A stretch of 64,000 nt of DNA from Brachybacterium subflavum (GTDB lineage Bacteria > Actinomycetota > Actinomycetes > Actinomycetales > Dermabacteraceae): contig NZ_VIGP01000004.1 in NCBI RefSeq assembly GCF_009299795.1, forward strand, positions 186,001 to 250,000, written 5' to 3'. Position 1 is the stretch's first letter, and each line of letters starts with the position of its first letter. The position numbers and the translations under genes are program-made. Below, piece by piece: positions 1 to 7,930 of the stretch. The notes below the pieces were generated by a model. That model was not told the DNA's origin. It saw nothing but the letters and a program-made list of their open reading frames with translations, and ran no database searches.

Positions 1-753
1 CAGCATGACCGTGTTGCCCAGCGACTTGCTCATCTTGTGGCTGCCGTCGAGCCCCAGGATCGTGGGCGCCTCGGAGAGCAGCGCGTCGGGCTCGGGGAAG
101 AACTGCTCCCCTCCCGCGTAGCGCTCGTTGAAGCGGCGGGCGACCACCCGGGTCTGCTCGATGTGGGGCAGCTGGTCCTTGCCCACCGGCACCAGGTTCC
201 CGTGGCAGAACAGGATGTCCGCCGCCTGATGGACCGGGTAGGTGAGCATGAGCCCGCCCATCGCCGACTTGCCGGCGGCGGCGAGCTCGGCCTTCACGGT
301 GGGGTTGCGCTCGAGCTCGGGCTGGGTGACGAGCGAGAGGAACGGCAGCATCAGCTGGTTCAGCGCAGGCACCGCGGAGTGCGTGAAGATCGTGGCCTGC
401 TCCGGGTCGATGCCCGCGGCCAGGTAGTCCGTGATCAGCTCGCGCACCGAGCCCCGGATGTCGCCGAGCACCTCGCGGTCGGTGATGACCTGGTAGTCCG
501 CGACGATCAGCCAGGTCTCCACGCCCGCCTGCTGCAGCCGCACCCGGTTGCGCAGGGAGCCGAAGTAGTGGCCGATGTGCAGCGCGCCCGTGGGGCGGTC
601 CCCTGTGAGCATCCGCAGCCCGCTGGGGTTCGTGCGGATCTTCTCCCACAGCGCGTCGCTGCGGGTCTGCGCGCGGCGGTAGCTGGCATCGCTGATGCCG
701 GCGGCGTCGGGGTTCTCGGTGGTCTGGGCCGTCTCGGTGGTCTCGGTGGTCAC
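1..753 (-). CDS. trpS: Tryptophanyl-tRNA synthetase, C-terminus cut by window edge
   Basis: Charges tRNA-Trp with tryptophan in the cytoplasm. The 251 residues present carry the class I signatures: HIGH at residues 59-62 (context TGALHIGHYFGS) and KMSKS at 240-244, followed by LGN. The spacing and surrounding sequence match bacterial TrpRS (about 340 residues), so roughly 90 residues lie outside the window. An N-terminal extension of about 45 Thr/Glu-rich residues precedes the catalytic core. The start is a GTG 9 bp beyond the lacI-type stop; no Shine-Dalgarno is visible, but TAGCAT lies 6 nt upstream, suggesting leaderless transcription or coupling to the upstream regulator. An overlapping ATG at 761 hits a stop after three codons and is not the start. 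Confidence 0.95.
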   Translation of the reverse strand, partial: MTTETTETAQTTENPDAAGISDASYRRAQTRSDALWEKIRTNPSGLRMLTGDRPTGALHIGHYFGSLRNRVRLQQAGVETWLIVADYQVITDREVLGDIRGSVRELITDYLAAGIDPEQATIFTHSAVPALNQLMLPFLSLVTQPELERNPTVKAELAAAGKSAMGGLMLTYPVHQAADILFCHGNLVPVGKDQLPHIEQTRVVARRFNERYAGGEQFFPEPDALLSEAPTILGLDGSHKMSKSLGNTVML

Positions 754-765
754 CGATCCATGCTA
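754..765 (-). promoter_or_regulatory. Putative -10 box for leaderless trpS transcript
   Basis: On the minus strand TAGCAT (765-760) is followed by 6 nt and then the GTG start of trpS. The box overlaps the stop codon of the upstream regulator gene. The geometry (TANNNT, 6-7 nt, start codon, no Shine-Dalgarno) recurs at other genes of this window. No clear -35 was identified. Confidence 0.4.
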
Positions 766-1812
766 TCGGCCCGGGGCACCGGTCCCGACGTCGGCCCGGG
801 ACGTCCGTCGGGTCACGCTCTCGGGTGCCGCACCCGTGCTCGCGCGGACGACGAGCTGGGGCTTGACCTCGAGCTCGGTGCGCAGCGGGCGCCGGCTCTC
901 CTCGCCGCCGCGCAGGGCGACGCGCACCGCGGCCCGCGCCATGGCGTCCACGCCCTGTCGCACGGTGGTCAGGGGCGGTGTGGTGAGAGCCGCCCAGGGG
1001 ACGTCGTCGTAGCCGATCACGGAGACGTCCTCGGGCACGGAGAGCCCCACCGAGGCGAGGCCCTCGAGGGCACCGGCCGCCATGACGTCGGAACCGCAGA
1101 TGATCGCCGTCGCCCCCAGCCGCACGAGCTCGACGGCAGCCTCGTAGCCGCCGCCGTAGGAGAAGTCGGTGAAGGCGATCGGGCGCTCGACCGCGCTTCC
1201 CGAGGCCTCGAAGGCGGCGACCTTGCGGCGCACGGGCCAGGTGTGCTCGTCCCCCACGGCCAGACCGATCACGCGGTGGCCGAGCTCGCGCAGATGGTGC
1301 ATCGAGACGTCGATCGCGTGGGCGTCGTCGGAGGAGACGAAGGCGGCGTCGATGTCGTCGCGCACGCCGTTGACCAGCGCGAGGGGGATTCCGGCTCGGG
1401 TCACGTCACGGTACGCCTCGAGCGGGACCTCGGCACGCGCATGGAAGCCGCTGACCATGATCACCCCGTTGACCCCGGCCAGAAGGAATCGGTCCAGCGT
1501 CTCGCGCTCGCGCTCCGGGGTGCGCGCGCGCATGCCCACCAGCAGCGCGGCTCCGCTCGCATGCAGGTGCGCCTCGATCCTCTCCAGCCATACCGAGAAC
1601 ACCTGGTTGTCGAGATCGGGGACCATCACGCCCACGGTGCGCTCGTGGGAGACGGCGGGCTGGCGGGCCGAGAGGCGTCCTCGGCGTCGCGCGATCTCCA
1701 GGACGCTGCGGCGCGTCTCCTCGTTCACTCCCCCGCGACCGTTGAGCACTCGCGAGACCGTCGCCTCGCTGACGCCCGCCTCGTCGGCGATGTCGATGAG
1801 CCTGCTTCCCAC
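763..1812 (-). CDS. LacI-family transcriptional regulator of the maltose operon
   Basis: A 349-residue DNA-binding repressor. The N-terminus has the LacI helix-turn-helix and hinge (RLIDIADEAGVSEATVSRVL, residues 4-23), followed by a periplasmic-binding-protein-like effector domain (VGVMVPDLDNQVFS onward, ending in a typical PPLTTVRQ segment). The start is the GTG at 1812, because GGAGGGG lies 7 nt upstream (1826-1820) and the HTH begins directly after; in-frame starts further upstream would add 60 implausible residues and run into the intergenic operators. It is divergent from malEFG and the glucosidases, so it most likely represses them and is released by maltose or a maltodextrin; the sugar is inferred from context. 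The neighbouring palindrome in its own core promoter suggests autoregulation. Confidence 0.9.
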   Translation of the reverse strand: MGSRLIDIADEAGVSEATVSRVLNGRGGVNEETRRSVLEIARRRGRLSARQPAVSHERTVGVMVPDLDNQVFSVWLERIEAHLHASGAALLVGMRARTPERERETLDRFLLAGVNGVIMVSGFHARAEVPLEAYRDVTRAGIPLALVNGVRDDIDAAFVSSDDAHAIDVSMHHLRELGHRVIGLAVGDEHTWPVRRKVAAFEASGSAVERPIAFTDFSYGGGYEAAVELVRLGATAIICGSDVMAAGALEGLASVGLSVPEDVSVIGYDDVPWAALTTPPLTTVRQGVDAMARAAVRVALRGGEESRRPLRTELEVKPQLVVRASTGAAPESVTRRTSRADVGTGAPGR

Positions 1813-1855
1813 GTGCCGTCCCCTCCGTCGTGACCTGCACCATCCAGCCGCGCCG

Positions 1856-1884
1856 ACTGTACGCGATTGCAAGTTCTTGCACAA
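1856..1884 (-). promoter_or_regulatory. Promoter of the LacI-type regulator with internal operator
   Basis: Read on the minus strand: -35 TTGTGC (1884-1879), 17-bp spacer, -10 TACAGT (1861-1856). The perfect palindrome TGCAAG-TT-CTTGCA (1868-1881) lies between the two boxes and overlaps the -35, so regulator binding there should block its own transcription. Boxes and palindrome are read directly; the function is inferred. Confidence 0.6.
1868..1881. promoter_or_regulatory. Candidate LacI-family operator O1
   Basis: Perfect inverted repeat TGCAAG-tt-CTTGCA. The half site CTTGCA recurs directly downstream (1886-1891), resembling the CTTGCA-containing sites described for actinomycete MalR-type regulators. 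It lies inside the regulator's own promoter. Confidence 0.6.
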
Positions 1885-1886
1885 GC

Positions 1887-1923
1887 TTGCATTCGGTTGC
1901 TGAGTGCATGTACCTTCATGCAC
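1887..1923 (+). promoter_or_regulatory. malE promoter with operator straddling the -10
   Basis: -35 TTGCAT (1887-1892), 18-bp spacer, -10 TACCTT (1911-1916). The -10 hexamer is exactly the spacer of a 7-bp inverted repeat, GTGCATG (1904-1910) and CATGCAC (1917-1923). A repressor bound here would cover the -10, which fits negative control of the maltose operon by the adjacent LacI-family protein. Confidence 0.6.
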
Positions 1924-1975
1924 GCAGGTGGCACGGTCGCCTCTCTGCCTGATCCACCATTCGAAGGAGAATCCG

Positions 1976-3259
1976 GTGCTCATCCGTCGCAAGTCCTTTC
2001 TCGCCCTCGGCGCCGCTGGCGCCTCTGCCGCCCTGCTCTCGGCGTGCGGCTCCTCCGACTCCGACTCCTCGAACGCCTCGGACGCGGGGGCCGCGTCCGA
2101 CGGCGGCGGCGACGCAGCCCCTCAGGCCGACGCCAGCGCGGACCTCGTGATCTGGGCCGACGAGGCCAAGGCCACCGCCCTCAAGGAACCGGCCGAGAAG
2201 TGGGGCACCGACAACGGTCTCAAGGTCGCCGTGCAGACGGTCGCCAACGACCTGCAGACCTCCTTCGTCACCGCGAACCAGGCCGGCAACGGCCCGGACA
2301 TCGTGATGGGCGCGCACGACTGGATCGGCAACCTCGTGCAGAACGGCGCGATCTCCACCGTGCAGCTGTCCGCGGACGCCGAGGACACGACGCTCTCGGT
2401 CGCGCTCGACGCCATGCAGTACAACGGCCAGACCTACGGCGTCCCCTACGCCGTGGAGACCCTGGTGCTGTTCGCCAACAAGAAGCTCACGGACGTCCCG
2501 GAGCCCTCCACCTTCGAGGAGCTCGTCGAGGCGGGCACCGCGGGCGGCGCGGACAACGTGCTCTCGCTCCCGGTGGGAGAGGAGGGCGACGCCTACCACA
2601 TGGAGCCCCTGTACACCTCGGCCGGCGGCTACCTGTTCGGCAAGGACTCCGAGGGTGCGTACGACCCCAAGGACCTCGGCGTGGGCAAGGAAGGGTCGAT
2701 CGCCGCGGGCGAGAAGATGAAGGAGCTCGGCAAGAAGGGCGTGCTGAAGACCTCCATCACGGGCGACAACGCGATCTCCCTGTTCACCGATGGCAAGGCC
2801 GCGTACCTGATCTCCGGCCCCTGGGCGATCGCCGACATCAAGAAGGCGAAGATCGACGTCGCGCTCTCGGCCGTCCCCGGCTTCGAGGGCATGGACAAGG
2901 CCGTGCCCTTCGCGGGCGTCAACGGCTTCTATGCGGCCGCGAACGGCAAGAACGCCGGCAACGCCCAGACGTTCCTCGCCGACGTCGCCGGCACCGCCGA
3001 TCTCGCCAAGGCCATGTTCGCCAAGAACGAGCTTCCCCCGGTGAACAAGGACCTGCAGAAGGAGCTCGCGTCGGACAACCCCGAGATGGCCAAGGTCGCC
3101 GGGCTCGCGGAGAAGAACGCCGATCCGATGCCCGCGATCCCCGCGATGGGCGAGGTGTGGAAGCCGCTGGGCCAGGCCCAGGCCAACATCATCGGCGGCG
3201 CCGACCCGAAGTCCACCATGGAATCCGCCGGCAAGCAGATCTCCTCGAAGGTCTCCTGA
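1976..3259 (+). CDS. malE: Maltose/maltodextrin ABC transporter, substrate-binding lipoprotein
   Basis: Extracytoplasmic sugar-binding component delivering substrate to MalFG. The 427-residue protein has a lipoprotein signal with lipobox LSAC (Cys24 lipidated) and an RRKSFLALG start reminiscent of a Tat motif. The mature domain resembles family 1 solute-binding proteins: a YGVPYAVETLVLFANKKL segment, a conserved ISGPWAIADI motif, and a C-terminal region ending in QISSKVS. The GTG at 1976 is chosen because GAAGGAGA lies 5 nt upstream; upstream in-frame codons would displace the signal peptide. It is the first gene of the mal operon, 5 bp before malF. Maltose/maltodextrin specificity is inferred from the MalFG relatives and the two adjacent glucosidases. 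Confidence 0.9.
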   Translation: MLIRRKSFLALGAAGASAALLSACGSSDSDSSNASDAGAASDGGGDAAPQADASADLVIWADEAKATALKEPAEKWGTDNGLKVAVQTVANDLQTSFVTANQAGNGPDIVMGAHDWIGNLVQNGAISTVQLSADAEDTTLSVALDAMQYNGQTYGVPYAVETLVLFANKKLTDVPEPSTFEELVEAGTAGGADNVLSLPVGEEGDAYHMEPLYTSAGGYLFGKDSEGAYDPKDLGVGKEGSIAAGEKMKELGKKGVLKTSITGDNAISLFTDGKAAYLISGPWAIADIKKAKIDVALSAVPGFEGMDKAVPFAGVNGFYAAANGKNAGNAQTFLADVAGTADLAKAMFAKNELPPVNKDLQKELASDNPEMAKVAGLAEKNADPMPAIPAMGEVWKPLGQAQANIIGGADPKSTMESAGKQISSKVS

Positions 3260-3264
3260 GCACC

Positions 3265-4854
3265 ATGACGTCCACGAAGGCTCCCGGGCACGCCTCCCGG
3301 AGCTCCACGGTGCCGGCGCTGCTGGCTCGGATCCTGCTTCTGGGCGCGGTGCTGGCCGTGACGGTGTGGATCGCCCCGGTGATGATCGCGCAGCAGCAGT
3401 GGCTGTGGCTCGCCGTGCTGCTGCTGGCCGCGGTCGCGATCTTCGTGCTCTACTCCACGCGTCGCTTCGTGCCCGGCAAGTACATCTTCCCTGGCACATT
3501 CTTCCTCGTCGTGTTCCTGATCGTGCCGATCGTGCTGACTGTCGGCTACTCGTTCACGAACTTCGGCGATGCCAAGCGCGGCACCAAGGAGGAGGCGATC
3601 GCCTCGATCACCTCGAACTCGGTGCAGCAGACGCCCGACAGCGAGCGCCAGGCGATGTCCGTGGGCGTCGTCGGCGGCTTCACCGGGTCCGACGATCCCG
3701 AGGAGTACACCTTCTTCTTCGTCGGCCGGGACGGCTCCACGGTCACCGAGGGCAGCGCCACCGAGCCCGCCACCACGGCGGATCCCGGCTCCGTGACCGT
3801 CACGAACGGCCGGGTCACCGCGGCCGACGGCTTCACGATCCTCACCGCGAAGCAGGTCAACCAGGTCTACGGGACGCTCAAGGACGTGGGCGTCGAGACC
3901 GGGGAGACCACGGCCCTCCGCCTCCAGGGGACGACGCAGGCCTTCGAGGGCACCAAGACGCTGAAGTACGACGAGAGGGCCGACACCATCACCGACTCGG
4001 TCAACGGGACCGTGTACTCGGTGAAGAAGGTCGGCTCGAGCGAGTACTTCGTGGACGAGAAGGGCGACCGACTGCCGCAGTCGTGGCTGCAGGGCGTGGG
4101 CGGGGCGAACTACCTGCGCCTGTTCACGGACGCCTCGATCGGCTCGCAGTTCGCACGTGCCTTCGGCTGGACCCTGGTGTTCGCCGCGGGCTCCGTGGGA
4201 CTCACGTTCCTGGTGGGCTTCGCCCTCGCCCTCGTGCTGAACGATGAGCGGCTGGGCGGGCGACGCATCTACCGCTCGATCCTGCTGATGCCCTACGCGG
4301 TGCCGGGGTTCATCGCGCTGCTGGTGTGGTCGAACTTCTACAACCGCGACTTCGGGCTCATCAACCAGACCCTGCACCTGCACCTGGACTGGTTCGGCGA
4401 TCCGACGCTCGCGAAGGTCGCCGTGCTGCTGACGAACCTCTGGATGGGATTCCCCTACATGTTCATCATCTCGACCGGGGCGCTGCAGTCGATCCCGAAG
4501 GACGTGCTCGAGGCCGCGCGGATAGATGGCGCCTCCCGCCTGCAGGCGACCTTCAAGGTGGTGATGCCGCTGCTCCTGGTGGCGGTCTCGCCGCTGCTCG
4601 TCGCGTCCTTCGCCTTCAACTTCAACAACTTCAACGCGATCCAGCTGCTCACCGGCGGCGGGCCCTTCCCTGCCGGGCAGTACACGCGCGGAGCGACGGA
4701 CATCATCATCTCGATGGTCTATCGCACCGCGTTCGGAGGCTCGGGCGCGGACTTCGGCTTCGCCTCGGCCATGAGCGTCGCGCTGTTCGTCCTCACGGGC
4801 GTGCTCGCCGCGGTGCAGTTCCGCTTCACCGCCCGACTCGAAGACGTCAACTGA
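3265..4854 (+). CDS. malF: Maltose ABC transporter permease MalF
   Basis: Integral membrane subunit of the maltodextrin importer. The 529 residues begin with several hydrophobic segments, followed by a large extracytoplasmic insert of about 190 residues (roughly 100-290, the P2 domain typical of MalF), then the core permease helices. The EAA loop that docks the ATPase reads EAARIDGAS at about residues 416-424. The start is an ATG 5 bp after malE; no strong Shine-Dalgarno, so translational coupling is likely. No ATPase gene is encoded in the cluster, so, as is common in actinobacteria, a shared MsiK-type ATPase elsewhere on the chromosome is presumably used (inference). Confidence 0.93.
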   Translation: MTSTKAPGHASRSSTVPALLARILLLGAVLAVTVWIAPVMIAQQQWLWLAVLLLAAVAIFVLYSTRRFVPGKYIFPGTFFLVVFLIVPIVLTVGYSFTNFGDAKRGTKEEAIASITSNSVQQTPDSERQAMSVGVVGGFTGSDDPEEYTFFFVGRDGSTVTEGSATEPATTADPGSVTVTNGRVTAADGFTILTAKQVNQVYGTLKDVGVETGETTALRLQGTTQAFEGTKTLKYDERADTITDSVNGTVYSVKKVGSSEYFVDEKGDRLPQSWLQGVGGANYLRLFTDASIGSQFARAFGWTLVFAAGSVGLTFLVGFALALVLNDERLGGRRIYRSILLMPYAVPGFIALLVWSNFYNRDFGLINQTLHLHLDWFGDPTLAKVAVLLTNLWMGFPYMFIISTGALQSIPKDVLEAARIDGASRLQATFKVVMPLLLVAVSPLLVASFAFNFNNFNAIQLLTGGGPFPAGQYTRGATDIIISMVYRTAFGGSGADFGFASAMSVALFVLTGVLAAVQFRFTARLEDVN

Positions 4855-4870
4855 GGGACGGAGAGAAGCC

Positions 4871-5812
4871 ATGACATCGCACAGCACTCACTGGTCGGCC
4901 GGCACGGAGCCGTCGATCCCCTCGCGCCCCGCTCCTTCGGCGGCCCGGTCCCGGCGGATGCCGCTGGGCCGCTGGTTCGCGGAGATCGGATGGCGCCACC
5001 TGGTGGGGATCATCGCGGTCCTCTTCGCCGTCTTCCCGATCCTCTTCGTGATCTCCGCGTCGCTGAATCCTCTGGGCACGGTCTCCTCGACGGGGATCCT
5101 GCCGAGGTCCTTCAGCCTCGAGCACTACGCCACCCTGCTGCGCGGGGAGAAGGGGCCGTTCCTGCGGTGGTACCTCAACACGATCATCGTGTGCGTCGTG
5201 GTGTCCACGGTGCAGGTGCTGCTCTCGGTGCTCGCGTCCTACGCCTTCAGCCGCTTCCGCTTCGCGGGGCGACGAGCCGGCATGCTCTCGCTGCTGCTGA
5301 TCATGATGTTCCCCGCGATCCTCTCGATGATCGCCGTGTACACGATGATCTCGGGGCTCGGGAAGATCATCCCGTTCCTGGGGCTGGACACCCTGCCCGG
5401 CTACATCGTGGTGATGCTCGGCGGCTCCCTGGGGCAGGTCTGGCTGATCAAGGGGTTCTTCGACACCGTCCCGCGCGAGCTCGACGAGGCCGCGATCATC
5501 GACGGTGCGAGCCACTGGCAGGTCTTCTCGCGGATCCTACTGCCCGCGCTCGTGCCGATCCTCGCGACCACCCTCGTGCTCAGCCTCGTAGGCGTCATGA
5601 GCGACTTCCTGCTCGGGTCGATCTTCCTCACGAGCGATGACCACAAGACCCTCGCCGTGGGCCTGTACGGGATGCTCTCGGGCGACCGCTCGAACAACCT
5701 GGGAGTCTTCGCGGCGGGCTCCGTGATGATCATGGTCCCGGTGATCGTGCTCTACCAGTTCCTGCAGCGCTTCATCGTGGGCGGCTCCACCGCCGGCGCC
5801 GTGAAGGGCTGA
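4871..5812 (+). CDS. malG: Maltose ABC transporter permease MalG
   Basis: Second permease subunit, 313 residues, with a short Ser/Pro/Arg-rich cytoplasmic N-terminus and about six hydrophobic segments. The EAA loop is DEAAIIDGAS at about residues 205-214, followed by a proline-containing stretch typical of the family; it ends in QRFIVGGSTAGAVKG, the usual MalG C-terminus. GGAGAG lies about 5-10 nt upstream of the ATG. The gene follows malF by 16 bp and precedes the first GH13 gene by 7 bp, indicating one transcript. Confidence 0.94.
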   Translation: MTSHSTHWSAGTEPSIPSRPAPSAARSRRMPLGRWFAEIGWRHLVGIIAVLFAVFPILFVISASLNPLGTVSSTGILPRSFSLEHYATLLRGEKGPFLRWYLNTIIVCVVVSTVQVLLSVLASYAFSRFRFAGRRAGMLSLLLIMMFPAILSMIAVYTMISGLGKIIPFLGLDTLPGYIVVMLGGSLGQVWLIKGFFDTVPRELDEAAIIDGASHWQVFSRILLPALVPILATTLVLSLVGVMSDFLLGSIFLTSDDHKTLAVGLYGMLSGDRSNNLGVFAAGSVMIMVPVIVLYQFLQRFIVGGSTAGAVKG

Positions 5813-5819
5813 GCGCTCG

Positions 5820-7841
5820 ATGCACGCACCAGACGATCCCACTCCCGCCCTCCGGGCCACCGGCGGCACCTGCACGGAGCCCTCGGGACTGCCCCTCCCT
5901 CTGCAGCCCCACCACGACTCCGGGCCGCTGCACGTGCAGGGACCCGATGGGCCCGGCGAGGAGGCCCTGCTGCGGGTCTGGGTCCCGGCCTCCTACCCGG
6001 TGCGCACCATCGCGCTGCGCGCGGTGCGCGACGGCGAGATCCTCACCTCCCCGCTCGCCCCGGAGGATCCGGAGAGCCCGGGGAGATCGGCCGACGGCGG
6101 CGCGGCGACGGGCACCTGGTGGTCCGTGCGCCTGCGGGCGACGAACCCGCTCACCCCGTATCGCTTCTGCGTGCTCGCCGACGCCGGGGCACGCAGCGTC
6201 GACGGCCGTGAGGTCCCCGAGTACGCGTGGCTGACGGCGGCGGGCCTCTTCCCCTGGGACGTGTCGGACGCGACAGACTTCCGCCTGGTCACCCATGAGC
6301 ACGCGCCGACCTGGGTGGACGACGCCATCATCTACCAGGTCTTCCCCGACCGCTTCGCCCGAAGCACGGCCTCCCCCGTGGACGAGGACGGCCGCCCCGC
6401 TCTGTCGGAGCTCCCCGACTGGGCGGTGCCGATGCGCTGGGACGACCAGCCCGCCGTGCGCGGCGACCTCACCGGACGCCAGGTGTTCGGCGGTGACCTT
6501 GACGGCATCATCGAGCGCCTCGACCACATCGCCTCCCTAGGGGCGGACACCGTGTATCTCACGCCCGTCTTCCCCGCGGGGTCCGTGCACCGCTACGACG
6601 CCTCGACCTTCGACCGCGTGGACCCCCTGCTGGGCGGCGACGAGGCGCTGGTGCGGCTCTCCGAGGCGCTCCACGCGCGCGGCATGCGCCTGGTCCTCGA
6701 CCTCACCACCAACCACACCGGTGCCACCCACGAATGGTTCCGCGCCGCACAGGCCGACGCCAGATCCCCCGAGGCCGGCTTCTACCTCTTCGAGGAGCAT
6801 CCCGACTCCTACGCGAGCTGGATGGACGTCCCCTCCCTGCCGAAGCTCGACCTGCGCGACGCCCGCCTGCGCGAACGGCTCACCCGGGGCCCGGGCAGCG
6901 TCGTCGGCCGCTGGCTGCGCGCACCGTTCCTCGCGGACGGCTGGCGCATCGACGTGGCGAACATGACGGGTCGACACGGCCCCGTCGACGTCACGCACGA
7001 GGTCGCGCGCGAGATCCGTGCGACCCTGCGCGGCGCCGAGCAGGAGACGGGGCGAGAGACCTGGCTCGTCGCCGAGCACGGGCACGATGCGAGCGGGGAC
7101 CTCGCCGGGGACGGCTGGCACGGCACCATGAACTACGCCGGGTTCACGCGCCCGCTGTGGGCGTGGCTCGCAGAGCCCGGCAGCGACCTGAACTGGCTGG
7201 GCCTTCCGATGACCCTGCCCCGCCTGGGCGGCGGGCCCGTCTCGCGCACCCTGCGCGACTACAACGCCCAGCTGCCCTGGCCCTCCCGGGTGCACTCCCA
7301 GAACCAGCTGTCCAGCCACGACACCCCGCGGACCCGCACGGTCGTCGGCGAGCACGGCAGGCAGCTCGCGGCGGTCGCCGCACTCGCGACGCTGCCCGGA
7401 GTGCCCACCGTCTTCGCGGGCGACGAGCTCGGCGCGACGGGTCAGACCGGCGAGCACTCCCGCACCCCCATGCCCTGGGACGCGATCGCGGCCGCCGACC
7501 CCGAGCGCGTCGACCTCGAGGTGCTCGAGGCCACCCGCACGCTGCTGGGACTGCGGCGCGAGCGGGTCTCGCTGCGCCACGGAGGGCTGCGCTGGTTGCA
7601 CGCCGGTGACGACGCGCTCGTCATCGCCCGCACGCATCCGCTCGGCGATACCGTGGTGCATCTTGCCCGCGGGCCCCACGCGCCCGTCGCGCTGGACCTC
7701 GCCTGCCTCCCCGCAGCCGTAGCTGCGGAGCTTCTTCCTCGCGTGGGCGGCGCCGCCGCCTCGATCCATGGGAGCACCGTGACCTTCACGGCGGACTCCG
7801 CCGGGGCGAGCCTGCTGTCGCTCCCGCGCGGGACAGCCTGA
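5820..7841 (+). CDS. GH13 glycosidase, neopullulanase/cyclomaltodextrinase-like
   Basis: Intracellular enzyme hydrolysing alpha-glucans imported by MalEFG. The 673-residue protein has an N-terminal beta-sandwich-like region (about 1-165), then a GH13 barrel starting at IIYQVFPDRFAR. Catalytic residues can be read: nucleophile Asp378 (GWRIDVAN), acid/base Glu419 (LVAEHG) and stabiliser Asp501 (SSHDTPR). Region I is DLTTNHTG. No signal peptide. The domain layout fits the neopullulanase/maltogenic amylase subfamily, but substrate cannot be fixed from sequence. The ATG lies 7 bp after malG with a weak ribosome-binding site, so translation is probably coupled. Confidence 0.9.
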   Translation: MHAPDDPTPALRATGGTCTEPSGLPLPLQPHHDSGPLHVQGPDGPGEEALLRVWVPASYPVRTIALRAVRDGEILTSPLAPEDPESPGRSADGGAATGTWWSVRLRATNPLTPYRFCVLADAGARSVDGREVPEYAWLTAAGLFPWDVSDATDFRLVTHEHAPTWVDDAIIYQVFPDRFARSTASPVDEDGRPALSELPDWAVPMRWDDQPAVRGDLTGRQVFGGDLDGIIERLDHIASLGADTVYLTPVFPAGSVHRYDASTFDRVDPLLGGDEALVRLSEALHARGMRLVLDLTTNHTGATHEWFRAAQADARSPEAGFYLFEEHPDSYASWMDVPSLPKLDLRDARLRERLTRGPGSVVGRWLRAPFLADGWRIDVANMTGRHGPVDVTHEVAREIRATLRGAEQETGRETWLVAEHGHDASGDLAGDGWHGTMNYAGFTRPLWAWLAEPGSDLNWLGLPMTLPRLGGGPVSRTLRDYNAQLPWPSRVHSQNQLSSHDTPRTRTVVGEHGRQLAAVAALATLPGVPTVFAGDELGATGQTGEHSRTPMPWDAIAAADPERVDLEVLEATRTLLGLRRERVSLRHGGLRWLHAGDDALVIARTHPLGDTVVHLARGPHAPVALDLACLPAAVAAELLPRVGGAAASIHGSTVTFTADSAGASLLSLPRGTA

Positions 7842-7930
7842 GAGCCGCCCTCTCTGCGCCGCACGCGACCCACCCCTGCGCGTCCTCGCGCACCCACCGC
7901 CATGCCCGTCGTCACCCTCAGGAAGGCCCC

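Noticed and set aside
1904-1975. malE start at an upstream in-frame ATG (1904)
   Set aside because: It lies within the operator and -10 region and would bury the lipoprotein signal behind 24 unrelated residues; the GTG at 1976 has a good ribosome-binding site.
2929-4887. Long antisense frame over malF
   Set aside because: Composition and lack of signals mark it as a shadow of malE/malF.
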